This document shows positions 45,850 through 55,723 of a stretch of 64,000 nt of DNA, piece after piece. Within the stretch, counting starts at the first letter, position 1, and each line of letters opens with the position of its first letter. Source of the DNA: Fidelibacterota bacterium (lineage in GTDB: Bacteria > Fidelibacterota > UBA8477 > JABMPR01); NCBI GenBank assembly GCA_018650445.1, contig JABIFX010000023.1:1-64000 (forward strand), written 5' to 3'. The translations under genes and the position numbers were made by a program. The notes under the pieces were generated by a model. That model searched no databases, was not told the origin of the DNA, and worked only from the letters and a program-made list of their open reading frames with translations.

Positions 45850-46677
45850 ATGTCACTAAAATCTAAAATCATTCTACTTCCGCTCCTGACCCTGTCCCTT
45901 ATTCCTTCTGTTCAGTGCAACAATAATGCTGAACCGGAAGAAAAGAAATGGGAGATCATCTGGCAGGACGAATTTGAAGGACCCCTTGGCCAATCACCAG
46001 ACTCTGTCAACTGGATGTATGACACCTGGGGCAATGAATCTGGCTGGGGCAACAATCAGTTGGAATATGATACAGACCGACCTGAAAACGTTTCCCTGGA
46101 TGGTGCTGGTAATCTCGCCATCGTAGCTCGTAAGGAATCTTACGCTGGTAAAGGCTATACCTCCGCCAGAATTACAACTCAGGGTCTCAGAGAATCGACA
46201 TACGGGCGTTTCGAAGCCCGCATCAAGCTACCCTGGGGACAGGGATTGTGGCCAGCCTTCTGGCTTCTGGGAAGTGATTTCAACACTGCTGGATGGCCCC
46301 ATTGTGGGGAGATCGATATCATGGAATATCGTGGGCAGGAACCCAGTATCATTCACGGAACGCTTCATGGACCGGGATACTCTGGTGGCCAGGGCGTGGG
46401 AACTTCCTACCTATTATCAAACGCACGCTTTGATACTGATTTCCATACTTTCGCAGTCGAGTGGGATCTGGAAGGTATCAGTTGGTTCGTTGATGATGTC
46501 CTCTACCAAACCCTTGACAGTAATGATGTTAATGGAGACTGGGTCTACGATCATCCCTTCTTCATCATTCTGAATCTCGCTGTAGGCGGTGGCTATGTCG
46601 GTTCCCCTGATGCTGACACAGTTTTCCCCCAAACTATGCTCATAGACTATGTCAGAGTCTACCAGGAAGTTGAATAA
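45850..46677 (+). CDS. GH16 laminarinase-type enzyme
   Basis: A 275-residue, single-domain GH16. The signal ends SVQC, a weak lipobox, so it could be lipid-anchored or periplasmic. Catalytic set E154-I-D156-I-M-E159 in CGEIDIMEYRG, with the beta-bulge of laminarinases. Other marks: IIWQDEFEGPLGQ, NNQLEYDTDRPENV, YGRFEARIKLPWGQGLWPAFWLLG and ILNLAVGGGYVGSPD. The expected activity is endo-hydrolysis of beta-1,3-glucan. It is 14 nt after the ROK regulator and 60 nt before the GPH transporter. It is one of four GH16 enzymes in the window, each with a different anchoring mode. Confidence 0.92.
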   Translation: MSLKSKIILLPLLTLSLIPSVQCNNNAEPEEKKWEIIWQDEFEGPLGQSPDSVNWMYDTWGNESGWGNNQLEYDTDRPENVSLDGAGNLAIVARKESYAGKGYTSARITTQGLRESTYGRFEARIKLPWGQGLWPAFWLLGSDFNTAGWPHCGEIDIMEYRGQEPSIIHGTLHGPGYSGGQGVGTSYLLSNARFDTDFHTFAVEWDLEGISWFVDDVLYQTLDSNDVNGDWVYDHPFFIILNLAVGGGYVGSPDADTVFPQTMLIDYVRVYQEVE

Positions 46678-46737
46678 TTTTTATTTGAAATCATTTATAG
46701 ATGTTTTTGATCAATTAGTGAAAAAGGAGCCACATCA

Positions 46738-48705
46738 ATGAGTGGAAAGAAGCATTTTCAAACTGCTGCTGAAGATCGAATTTCTTTGCAACAAAAAATG
46801 GCATACTCTGTAGGTATGCTGGTCAATAACCTCCAGGCGGCAGCCATGCCAGCCATGGTGGTTATTCTGAACCTTGGACTTGGAATGGATGTCCTCTGGG
46901 TTGGATTGATTGGTGCTATCCCCCGTATATTTGATGCCATCTCTGATCCCCTGGTTGGATACATTTCAGATAATTCCAGAACCAGATGGGGTCGACGACG
47001 ACCATTCATATTCGCTGGGGCAATCACTGCTGGACTCATCTTTGCCATCATGTGGCAGCTCCCTTCCGGCTATATTGATTTCCTTAAAAAAGCACCTGTC
47101 CAGGAACATCAGAGCATATCAATTGAGCAGTCCCCTGTGGTTTTGAATAATGCAGGTGGAGTTGATTTAACCTACGACGCTGGTATTCAATCTGAAGCAC
47201 AGTTTGTGTTCTATGGTCCAAAAATGCTGGCCATCGATGCTGATGCAGGCATCTCAACTGACCTGGATGGATTTCCTCAAATAGAACTAAACGTGATTCG
47301 TCCTGAAGGATCTGAGCTGAGTCTAATAATTTATGAGTCTGCGACTTCAGCATCTGAAAATTCTGCTGACGGTGAAACCTATGCAATCAATCTCAGCGAT
47401 GCACAACTAAAGGACGAAGGGGGCAACCTCTATAAATTTGACCTTGCTGACTTACAGATCATTGAATCAGAGATTGCTGTCACTGGGAATGGTACTCTAG
47501 ACCTCCAGGCTATTGATAAAATCGCAGTTGAATTCGCAGGTTTAACCGGCGCTGGCACTGCCACGATCCAGTCCATTAAATTCAAGAAGAGCGACAGCTT
47601 CTATGTCTATTGGTTCTGGCTCTTTCTCGGCATGTCCATCCTATTCTTCCTGGCCTATACCGTTTATGCTACCCCATTTGTAGCCTTTGGATACGAAATG
47701 ACAGCCGATTACCACGAACGCACACGACTGCATGCATTTGCCAATACAGTTGGACAGCTCGCCTGGTTGGGCGTGCCCTGGTTCTATGCCATCATGTCCA
47801 GTACCTTATTTAGAGATACCGTTCATGGTGCCCGCTCTCTGGCCCTGATTGTCGGTGGTGTTGTTGCACTTTTTGGTATTATCCCAGCCATTTTCCTCAA
47901 GGAAAGACCGACATTGACTCCGGTAGTCAATGCAGGCAAAGGTATGATGGCCAACATGAAAGAGTTTTTCGCTGGTATCAAAACAACTCTGAAATGCTCA
48001 CCTTTCGTTAAGATCTGTGGAACCACCTTCCTGGTATTCAACGGATTTCAACTGGGTATGTCCTTCTCCATTTATGTTATGATCTATTACCTCTTTGGAG
48101 GAAATGATGGGGATGCTGGTAAACTCATGGGCTGGTACGGTATGCTTACCTCCATATTTACACTGGCAGTCATTCCACTGACGGGACTCATTGCTACCCG
48201 AATTGGAAAACGCCAAACTTTTATGATCACCATATCCCTGTCCTTATTGGGATACGCACTCAAATGGGTCGGCTACAATCCCGACTATCCATACATGCTC
48301 CTCATAGCAACACCTTTTGTCGCCTTTGGTACTGGCTCCCTTTTCACACTCATGGGATCAATGATCTCCGATGTGTGTGATTATGATGAGTTAGAGACTC
48401 ACCAGCGCAGAGAAGGTGTCTTTGGCGCCATCTATTGGTGGATGGTGAAAGTTGGTATGGCACTGGCCGGTATCCTCACTGGAGTCCTGCTGAAAGTTGC
48501 TGGATTTGATGTGGCACTGGGAGCTGCCCAGTCTGTAAGTACCCTTTTCTGGATCCGCATCTTCGATGTGGGTGTACCCCTGGTTACCTCAGCAATTGCC
48601 CTCTTCATTATGATGAGTTATGAAATCACTGAAACCAAAGCCCACGAGATCAGATTTGAACTTGAAAAGAGACGTGGAAAAGTTGGTGAGACAGAAGGAG
48701 TTTAA
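46738..48705 (+). CDS. GPH-family sugar transporter with inserted periplasmic domain
   Basis: A 655-residue carrier; usual GPH (MelB-like) proteins have about 450-500. The N-terminal core shows IPRIFDAISDPLVGYISDNSRTRWGRRRPFIF, the conserved cytoplasmic loop 2-3. After helix 3 an insert of about 175 residues (112-287) interrupts the fold, then helix 4 resumes (FYVYWFWLFLGMSILFFLAY). By MelB topology the insert faces the periplasm. It is beta-rich and ends GTATIQSIKFKK, like jelly-roll carbohydrate-binding modules. The remaining helices are normal (GSMISDVCDYDELETHQRREGVFGAIYWW). It probably imports gluco-oligosaccharides by cation symport. AAGGAG lies upstream; the GH30 gene follows after 1 nt. 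Confidence 0.85.
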   Translation: MSGKKHFQTAAEDRISLQQKMAYSVGMLVNNLQAAAMPAMVVILNLGLGMDVLWVGLIGAIPRIFDAISDPLVGYISDNSRTRWGRRRPFIFAGAITAGLIFAIMWQLPSGYIDFLKKAPVQEHQSISIEQSPVVLNNAGGVDLTYDAGIQSEAQFVFYGPKMLAIDADAGISTDLDGFPQIELNVIRPEGSELSLIIYESATSASENSADGETYAINLSDAQLKDEGGNLYKFDLADLQIIESEIAVTGNGTLDLQAIDKIAVEFAGLTGAGTATIQSIKFKKSDSFYVYWFWLFLGMSILFFLAYTVYATPFVAFGYEMTADYHERTRLHAFANTVGQLAWLGVPWFYAIMSSTLFRDTVHGARSLALIVGGVVALFGIIPAIFLKERPTLTPVVNAGKGMMANMKEFFAGIKTTLKCSPFVKICGTTFLVFNGFQLGMSFSIYVMIYYLFGGNDGDAGKLMGWYGMLTSIFTLAVIPLTGLIATRIGKRQTFMITISLSLLGYALKWVGYNPDYPYMLLIATPFVAFGTGSLFTLMGSMISDVCDYDELETHQRREGVFGAIYWWMVKVGMALAGILTGVLLKVAGFDVALGAAQSVSTLFWIRIFDVGVPLVTSAIALFIMMSYEITETKAHEIRFELEKRRGKVGETEGV

Positions 48706-48706
48706 T

Positions 48707-50398
48707 ATGCAGAAAACAACACGACATATCATCTTCACGCTTGTTCTTGTCAGTTTGGTTCTCATGGGTTGCGCAATGCTGCCAACCTCTGAGCCACAAG
48801 CACCAGCTCTAAGTACATCTGAAATTATCCTCACCTCTGCAAATGGTGACCGCCAGGCATTGCAGGAAAATGTGGAATTTACCAATGGTCAGGCCACGGG
48901 CGTGGTTGTTCAGGTATTTCCAGACCAGATAAAACAAACCATTGACGGGATCGGAACCTCCTTCACTGAATCATCCGCCTATGTCCTTGCCCACCTTGAC
49001 CCAGCTGACCGCATGAAGGTTATGCAGAATATCTATGGCCAGGATGGTGCTAATTTTTCACTCACACGCACCCATGTCGGTGCCTGCGATTTTTCAGTAG
49101 AAGGAAAGTATTCCTATGCTGAGCAGGCTGGTGATACGGCTCTGACCTCTTTCACCATTAAAGAGGATACCGAGGGTTTTGCCCTTGCTGACCACCCTGG
49201 AGTAAAGGACACTACCTATGACCTCCTCCCCATGATCCAGGAGGCCCTCAAGATCAAACAATCACAGGAAGATTCAGAACTAAGGATCATTGCCTCTGCC
49301 TGGACAGCTCCTGCCTGGATGAAGGACATTGAGGACTACTATCAGCCTATGACTGCTGAGAATGGCTGGCAAGGTTCAGGGGGATCACTTAAGCCTGAGT
49401 ATGTAAGCACCTATGCTGACTATCTCATCAAGTATTTTCAGGCTTATGAGGATGCCGGTGTTGACATCTGGGGGCTTACTCCAGTCAATGAACCCCACGG
49501 CAACAATGGTCAGTGGGAAAGCATGAACTTTTCTCCCGAGAGTCAGAGTGAATTTGTTCAACATCATTTAGGTCCTGGTCTGCGAGATGCCGGATTGGGT
49601 GATGCCAAATTGTTGATCTTTGATCAGAATCGTGATGGTATGGAGGAATGGTCAAATGTCCTCTTTCCTGCCGATAAGGAAAATAAATTTATCTATGGCA
49701 TGGCTGTACACTGGTATGAAAGTACCATTGGAGTGTACGAAGACATTTTCGATATGGTCCATGCAAAATTCCCTGACTACACCATCATTCATACTGAAGG
49801 CTGTATTGATGACCTGGGCAAGCCTGCACCAGCTGACTGTTGGGATCCAGCAGGTCGCACCGAGACCAACTGGTTCAATAATGACGAATTCTGGTGGACC
49901 CCCAGCGCTTCGGATTGGGCTTATGCAGTCCCCTGGGTTGGTGATGGCGTTAAAGATCATCCACTCTACACACCTGTCCACAGATATGCTCGCAATATCA
50001 TTGTGAGTCTCGATCATTGGGCCACAGGCTGGGTGGATTGGAATATCGTCCTGGACCAACAAGGTGGACCCAACCATGTCGGCAATTTTTGTGGTGCTCC
50101 TATCATGATAGATACTGAATCACAGGATGTTTACTACACCCCCATTTTCGATGTCCTCTCTCAATTTAGTCGTTCTATCAGGCCTGGAGACCGGGCAGTG
50201 CAAACTGCGAAGCGTATTGCCTCATTGAATGACGATGATATCCACTTTTGCGCAACCATCAATGAGATGGGTATGCTGAGTGTCCAGGTATTGAATACTT
50301 CAGCAAGTCCAATTGATTACAAACTGGAAATTGGCGATCAATTCGCTGAGATCCATATTCCTGAAAATTCCGTCCAAACAGTACGTGTAGAGCTCTAG
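48707..50398 (+). CDS. GH30 glucanase/glucosidase lipoprotein
   Basis: The true start is the ATG at 48707 (GAAGGAG upstream), 29 codons inside the track ORF, giving lipoprotein signal LVLMGC and 563 residues. GH30 features: QTIDGIGTSFTESSAYVLAHL, FSLTRTHVGACDFS, SAWTAPAWMK, acid/base E262 in LTPVNEPHG, nucleophile E364 in IIHTEGCIDD, and the C-terminal beta domain (RIASLNDDDIHFCATIN). GH30 subgroups include beta-1,6-glucanases and glucosylceramidase-like beta-glucosidases. In a laminarin-type locus, removal of beta-1,6 branches is the best guess. The gene starts 1 nt after the transporter stop. Confidence 0.9.
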   Translation: MQKTTRHIIFTLVLVSLVLMGCAMLPTSEPQAPALSTSEIILTSANGDRQALQENVEFTNGQATGVVVQVFPDQIKQTIDGIGTSFTESSAYVLAHLDPADRMKVMQNIYGQDGANFSLTRTHVGACDFSVEGKYSYAEQAGDTALTSFTIKEDTEGFALADHPGVKDTTYDLLPMIQEALKIKQSQEDSELRIIASAWTAPAWMKDIEDYYQPMTAENGWQGSGGSLKPEYVSTYADYLIKYFQAYEDAGVDIWGLTPVNEPHGNNGQWESMNFSPESQSEFVQHHLGPGLRDAGLGDAKLLIFDQNRDGMEEWSNVLFPADKENKFIYGMAVHWYESTIGVYEDIFDMVHAKFPDYTIIHTEGCIDDLGKPAPADCWDPAGRTETNWFNNDEFWWTPSASDWAYAVPWVGDGVKDHPLYTPVHRYARNIIVSLDHWATGWVDWNIVLDQQGGPNHVGNFCGAPIMIDTESQDVYYTPIFDVLSQFSRSIRPGDRAVQTAKRIASLNDDDIHFCATINEMGMLSVQVLNTSASPIDYKLEIGDQFAEIHIPENSVQTVRVEL

Positions 50399-50508
50399 AA
50401 GGACTATAACAACTATATGTATTTCATGAACAACAATAGATCAGAAGTAGCCAGGGGCTCATTGGGGAAACGAGTTCTGCAACAAAATAATAATTCCATG
50501 AAAGGGTT

Positions 50509-53500
50509 ATGACTTTGAAATCTTCCTCAAAACCAACATTTGAGTTGAATAAAAACGGTGAGTTTGTCATAGAGAACTACAACTCAACCAAACCATTCGC
50601 CAGCTTTTTCCCAGGAATTGCTGGCAAGATGGGAATTCCCATGTGGGTCTTTTATGTAAATAGAGGCCAGGGAATCTGCAGTATGGGTATTCAGGACAAG
50701 GAACATCCCATCATGGAGTTCCTCCCTGCGAACTGGGCTTATCAATTGGTATCGAGCCAGGGATTCAGAACATTTATTAAATTTCCAGCAGGCTCAGGTC
50801 TTGAATTCTATGAACCTTTTCAAGATCATTACCGGGACAGAGAAATTGTTCGAACCCAGAGCATGCGTATCTCCCCCTCCCACCTTATTCTGGTTGAAGA
50901 AAATGAAACTCTTGGTCTAAGATTTACAGTAGAATACTACTCAGTTCCTGAAGACAGCTATGCAGGTTTGATTCGCAAACTTCATATCACCAATCTGAAT
51001 AATATTGACATCTCATTTGAAGGTCTAGATGGTCTCCCACTGATCATTCCCTACGGTATCGACAATGCTGGACTCAAAACCATGCGTCGCCTTATGGAAG
51101 CCTTCGTTGAAGTCAAAAATTTCAAGGAAAAAGCACCCCTCTTCAAGGCGAAAGTGAAACCAACAGATCGCCCCGACGTGGAAATTCTAGAGCAGGGTAA
51201 CTTTTATGTAGGCTTTGAGCATGGCGCTGGAGGTGCACAGCTATTGGATGCCATTGTGGATCCTGAGCTTATCTTTGGAAACCAAAATGACTATAGCTTC
51301 CCCGAAAAGTTCCTGGAACAGTCTATTGGGGATATCCTAGATCACCAGGCTACTGAAAACCGTCTTCCCTCAGCAATGTCATTGTTCAACAAGACACTTG
51401 GAGCCGGGAAAACCTATACTGTCACCTCAATCATTGGACATGCCGACTCCCGGGAAGAATTGAACCGTCTCATCCCATCCATTACTAAACTTGATTATAT
51501 CAATACGAAAATTCAAGACAGCATTAGCATTATTGATGATCTTACTCAGAATAATCTGGTAGTGAGTAGCGACTCGACCTTCGATATGTATGTCAGACAG
51601 AATTTCCTGGACAATGTGCTGCGTGGTGGATTCCCTCACACCTTTAAGGGTGATGATTCAGAATCCGTTCTCCACCTTTATTCCCGAAAACATGGTGACC
51701 TGGAACGGGATTATAATGATTACCGTATCACCCCTTCCTATTATTCACAGGGGAATGGTAATTTTCGAGATATCAACCAGAATAGACGTTCCGATCTGTT
51801 TTTCAATCCTGATGTGCGATCTGGAAATCTTGAACACTTCGTTAATTTGATCCAACTTGATGGATTCAATCCTCTGGTCATAAAGGAAATTCGATACACC
51901 CTGGAAGATGTGATCAAGGGCAAGGCTGTCCTTGATAGCCATCTTTCAAAATCAGCCAGTGACAAGGCTCTGGCCTTCCTGGAAGACGAAGTCACTCCTG
52001 GTGAGTTCCTATCCTATCTGGAGACCCTGGAAGTCAATTTTCCCACCAATGCAGATAGACTGCTAGGGGAATTGTTACCTCACTGCAAAAAGATCCATGA
52101 TACGGACTTTGCAGAAGGTTACTGGTCAGATCACTGGACCTACAACATGGATCTGCTGGAAAATTATCTCAGTATCTATCCTGAAAATCTTAAGTACATC
52201 CTTCTGGACCACCAGAAGTTCACCTTTCATGATACCCCATACAAAGTCCTTCCCCGAGATGATAAGTATGTCATCTGGGATGATAAAAAGATGCAATTAA
52301 ACGCACTGGTACATGATGACGAGAAAGCAGCTCTCATCGCCTCTCGAGAAAACGATAAAAACCTGGTTCGCACTGAAAATGGCCGGGGTGTTGTTGTTGA
52401 GACTTCTCTGTTTATCAAGCTCATTTCAATCATCACCAACAAGATCGCTTCCCTTGATCCATCTGGGATTGGTGTTGAGATGGAAACGGACAAACCCAAC
52501 TGGTATGATGCCTTAAATGGGATTCCAGGACTTATGGGTTCCAGTCTAAGCGAAGCTCTGGAAATCAAGAGACACGCAGTTTTCCTGGTTGATTTTCTCC
52601 AGAATTCGACCTCTCTGGAAACGGATATTTCTGTATTTGAAGAAATAGCTGACTTTATGGAAACCGTAAAGATCCTGTTGCATAATGAGATGGGCCCCTT
52701 CGAATATTGGGATGCTGCCACCTCCCTCAAAGAAGCCTATCGTGAAAAGACGGTGTATGGACTTAGTGGCAAAACCAGAGCTATCAAGATATCCTGGCTA
52801 GTTGAATTTTTATCGGCCTGTTTGACCAAGATCGATGAAGGCGTGGATAAAGCCTGGAATGGTGATGGAACGATCCCATATACCTACTTCACTCATCGTC
52901 CAACGGATTACGAAGTTATCGAGGAGATCGATGAAAATGGCCGCTCCAGAACCAAAACGAATTCCAAAGGTTTTGCCTGTTTTCGCGTAAAGGCTTTTAA
53001 ACGTGAGACACTGCCTCTCTTCCTTGAAGGACCCGTACACTTTCTTCGGACTCAACCGGGATATGATGTTGCCAATAAGGTGACTCAACAGATCCGGAAG
53101 AGTGGTCTCTACGACCAGAGACTCAATATGTACAAGGTCAATGAATCCCTAGCTGATCAACCCATGGAGATTGGACGTGCACGGACATTTTCACCCGGTT
53201 GGTTTGAGAATGAATCGATCTGGTTGCATATGGAATACAAATACATGCTGGAGATGCTAAGGAATGGTCTTTATGAGACTTTCTATGAAGATTTTCGTCA
53301 TGTCTTCATCCCCTTTCTCAATCCAGAAGTATATGGACGAAGCATCCTTGAGAACTCTTCATTTCTAGTAAGTAGTGCCAATCCCAACCCAGGCTTACAT
53401 GGAACTGGATTTGTGGCTCGATTGAGTGGGGCGACTGCAGAATTCATCCAAATTCTAATGGAAATGACCGTTGGATCAGCACCTTTCTCCGTAGCGAGGA

Positions 53501-53835
53501 ATGGGGAGTTGACCTTTAGTGTCAAACCGGTTCTACCAGCCTGGTTATTTACCAAACAAACGCAAAATCTACATTTGACTGGAGAAGGCAAGACCCAATC
53601 CGTGACACTTCCTGAGCACAGTTTCAGTTTTATGCTTCTCGGAGATATCCTGGTTACCTATCTCAATCCAAAAATGAAAAATACTTATGGAACTGATGGG
53701 GTCTCACCCACGGAATGGAATCTTTACGATGATGCTGGCAATGTTCAACACGTCACTGGTACCAACCTGAATAGTGATGCAGCCCTGCTAATCCGTTCAA
53801 AGCAAATACACCGAATGGAAATAGTACTTAACTAA
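50509..53835 (+). CDS. GH149-like beta-1,3-oligoglucan phosphorylase
   Basis: A 1108-residue protein without signal peptide, therefore cytoplasmic. It is distantly GH94-like: an N-terminal beta-sandwich (about 1-330), a helical linker, then an (alpha/alpha)6 barrel with SRKHGDLERDYNDYRITPSY and GNFRDINQNRRSDLFF. The probable catalytic D667 lies in KPNWYDALNGIPG, equivalent to the WND of GH94. Length and these blocks fit GH149, with GH161 as the alternative; both phosphorolyse beta-1,3-glucan oligosaccharides to glucose-1-phosphate. Neighbours are GH30, cytoplasmic GH3 and GH17, which supports the laminarin-oligosaccharide reading. A 110-nt gap precedes it; AAAGGG lies 3 nt before the ATG. Confidence 0.75.
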   Translation: MTLKSSSKPTFELNKNGEFVIENYNSTKPFASFFPGIAGKMGIPMWVFYVNRGQGICSMGIQDKEHPIMEFLPANWAYQLVSSQGFRTFIKFPAGSGLEFYEPFQDHYRDREIVRTQSMRISPSHLILVEENETLGLRFTVEYYSVPEDSYAGLIRKLHITNLNNIDISFEGLDGLPLIIPYGIDNAGLKTMRRLMEAFVEVKNFKEKAPLFKAKVKPTDRPDVEILEQGNFYVGFEHGAGGAQLLDAIVDPELIFGNQNDYSFPEKFLEQSIGDILDHQATENRLPSAMSLFNKTLGAGKTYTVTSIIGHADSREELNRLIPSITKLDYINTKIQDSISIIDDLTQNNLVVSSDSTFDMYVRQNFLDNVLRGGFPHTFKGDDSESVLHLYSRKHGDLERDYNDYRITPSYYSQGNGNFRDINQNRRSDLFFNPDVRSGNLEHFVNLIQLDGFNPLVIKEIRYTLEDVIKGKAVLDSHLSKSASDKALAFLEDEVTPGEFLSYLETLEVNFPTNADRLLGELLPHCKKIHDTDFAEGYWSDHWTYNMDLLENYLSIYPENLKYILLDHQKFTFHDTPYKVLPRDDKYVIWDDKKMQLNALVHDDEKAALIASRENDKNLVRTENGRGVVVETSLFIKLISIITNKIASLDPSGIGVEMETDKPNWYDALNGIPGLMGSSLSEALEIKRHAVFLVDFLQNSTSLETDISVFEEIADFMETVKILLHNEMGPFEYWDAATSLKEAYREKTVYGLSGKTRAIKISWLVEFLSACLTKIDEGVDKAWNGDGTIPYTYFTHRPTDYEVIEEIDENGRSRTKTNSKGFACFRVKAFKRETLPLFLEGPVHFLRTQPGYDVANKVTQQIRKSGLYDQRLNMYKVNESLADQPMEIGRARTFSPGWFENESIWLHMEYKYMLEMLRNGLYETFYEDFRHVFIPFLNPEVYGRSILENSSFLVSSANPNPGLHGTGFVARLSGATAEFIQILMEMTVGSAPFSVARNGELTFSVKPVLPAWLFTKQTQNLHLTGEGKTQSVTLPEHSFSFMLLGDILVTYLNPKMKNTYGTDGVSPTEWNLYDDAGNVQHVTGTNLNSDAALLIRSKQIHRMEIVLN

Positions 53836-53870
53836 TTATTGAATAAAAATGTTGTTATGGGGATATCCTA

Positions 53871-55712
53871 ATGAGCAATTTTGAAAAACGAATTTCTGAG
53901 CTAATGGCAAAGATGAACCTGGACCAGATGGTGGGCCAGATGGTTCAGCCAGAGCGTCAGTTCATCACACCTGAACAAGTAAAAAAACACCATATCGGTT
54001 CTGTCCTCAGTGGTGGAGGATCTGTCCCCGGGGACAATAAGCCTGAGGATTGGATCGCCATGAATGATGAATATTGGGCCGCCTCCATGGAAGCAGATGA
54101 TGAACACCTCGCTATTCCTATTGTCTATGGTGTGGATGCCATACATGGGAACTCCAATGTGACTGGTGCAGTGGTTTTCCCTCATAACATTGGGCTTGGC
54201 GCTGCGAAGGATCCTGAAATGATGGAACGTATTGCCAGGACCACAGCACGAGAGATTGCAGTAACAGGTGTTGAATGGACATTCGCACCGACTTTGGCAG
54301 TCGCCAGAAACAGCCATTGGGGTCGTACCTATGAAAGCTATAGTGAAGATCCCCAAATCGTTACTGAGTATGCACCTCGCTTCGTCAGGGGCCTACAAAG
54401 CGACCTGGGTGAGGAAAGTGTGATCGGTTGTGTTAAACATTTTATTGGTGATGGTGCTACCGTTCACGGTATCGACCAAGGTGATGCCCAGATCGATGAA
54501 GAAGAATTGCGTCGTTTGCACCTGCCACCCTATCAAGCTGCCATTGATGCTGGCGTCCTCACTGTCATGGCCTCTTTAAACAGTTGGAACGGCCTCAAGT
54601 GCCATGAGCATCGCTATTTACTCACAGATATCCTTAAAGATGAGTTGGGATTCAGAGGTTTTATCGTCTCTGATTGGGATGGTATCGATTGCCTCGCAGA
54701 AGATTTTGGCAAAGCTGTTGAACTGGGTCTGAATTCGGGTATGGACATGTTCATGGTGACTGAAAAGTGGGAAGAATTTATTCAACACACCAAGACTCTG
54801 GTCAATTCGGGTCGCATTCCAAAAAAACGTATTGAGGATGCTGTTAGAAGAATCCTCAGAGTAAAATTTGAGTTCGGATTGTTTGACAAACCCAGACCCG
54901 CCGAGCGTAAACTCTCAAAACAGACTGAGATCTTTGGTTCTAAAGAACATCGTGATGTGGCTCTTGAGGCTGTGCGCAAATCTTTGGTTATGTTAAAGAA
55001 CGATGACGCCCTCCTTCCCCTGGAAAAAAGTACCCGCATCCTGGTAGCTGGTAAAAATGCCAACAACCGAGGCCATCAGTGTGGTGGATTCACAGTGAAC
55101 TGGCAGGGAGCGATATCAAACGAGGAAATCGTTGGCGGACAATCCATCTGGGAAGGCATCCAGACGCTGGCCCCCAGCGCCGTATTAAGTGACAATCTTG
55201 AAGGCAATGAAGCCAACCCGGATCAGCATGATGTGGCCATCGTTGTTATTGGAGAGACACCCTATGCAGAAATGCTCGGTGATATTCGCGTTCCTGGATT
55301 ACTACAGGAGTATTCGACCTTTCCCAATAGCACGCCAATCCCTCTAGATGATTCAGAGGTGGCCGAAGTATATGCCAGCAATCTGTATCTCCATGAGATG
55401 CATCCTGAAGATATTGCAACCATAAATAATATTACTTCTAGGGGAGTTCCTGTGGTGGCTGTCATGTTGGGTGGACGACCCCTCGTTGTTGAAAAAGAAC
55501 TGGAAGCTTCATCTGCATTTGTTATGGCCTGGTTGCCAGGATCTGAGGGTCATGGTGTTGCCGACGTGCTCTTTGGTGATTTTGATATTCAGGGAAAACT
55601 GAGTTTCTCCTGGCCAAAATATGACAATGAGAACTGGAATGTAGGCGACCCAAACTACAATCCTCGTTTCCCCTATGGCTTTGGTCTCACATACGATAAA
55701 ACAAATAATTAG
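53871..55712 (+). CDS. Cytoplasmic GH3 beta-glucosidase
   Basis: A 613-residue GH3 that begins directly with the catalytic domain (MSNFEKRISELMAKMNLDQM) and has no signal or lipobox. Nucleophile D268 is in VSDWDGID; also GQMVQPERQF, VYGVDAIHGNSNVTG, KHFIGDGATVHGIDQGD and HQCGGFTVNWQG. It is a close relative of the lipoprotein GH3 at 31019 (shared SVLSGGGS, RRLHLPPYQAAI), which suggests gene duplication with split locations. The expected role is to hydrolyse imported gluco-oligosaccharides or disaccharides to glucose beside the two phosphorylases. It is 35 nt after the GH149-like gene and 11 nt before GH17. Confidence 0.92.
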   Translation: MSNFEKRISELMAKMNLDQMVGQMVQPERQFITPEQVKKHHIGSVLSGGGSVPGDNKPEDWIAMNDEYWAASMEADDEHLAIPIVYGVDAIHGNSNVTGAVVFPHNIGLGAAKDPEMMERIARTTAREIAVTGVEWTFAPTLAVARNSHWGRTYESYSEDPQIVTEYAPRFVRGLQSDLGEESVIGCVKHFIGDGATVHGIDQGDAQIDEEELRRLHLPPYQAAIDAGVLTVMASLNSWNGLKCHEHRYLLTDILKDELGFRGFIVSDWDGIDCLAEDFGKAVELGLNSGMDMFMVTEKWEEFIQHTKTLVNSGRIPKKRIEDAVRRILRVKFEFGLFDKPRPAERKLSKQTEIFGSKEHRDVALEAVRKSLVMLKNDDALLPLEKSTRILVAGKNANNRGHQCGGFTVNWQGAISNEEIVGGQSIWEGIQTLAPSAVLSDNLEGNEANPDQHDVAIVVIGETPYAEMLGDIRVPGLLQEYSTFPNSTPIPLDDSEVAEVYASNLYLHEMHPEDIATINNITSRGVPVVAVMLGGRPLVVEKELEASSAFVMAWLPGSEGHGVADVLFGDFDIQGKLSFSWPKYDNENWNVGDPNYNPRFPYGFGLTYDKTNN

Positions 55713-55723
55713 GCCTTAGGACC

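Noticed and set aside
52227-52730. 167-residue minus-strand ORF
   Set aside because: Antisense shadow of the GH149-like phosphorylase.
50509-53835. GH94 assignment for the 1108-residue phosphorylase
   Set aside because: Much longer than GH94 and lacks the GFRDSNQD and CHNNPW blocks seen in the true GH94 at the left edge.
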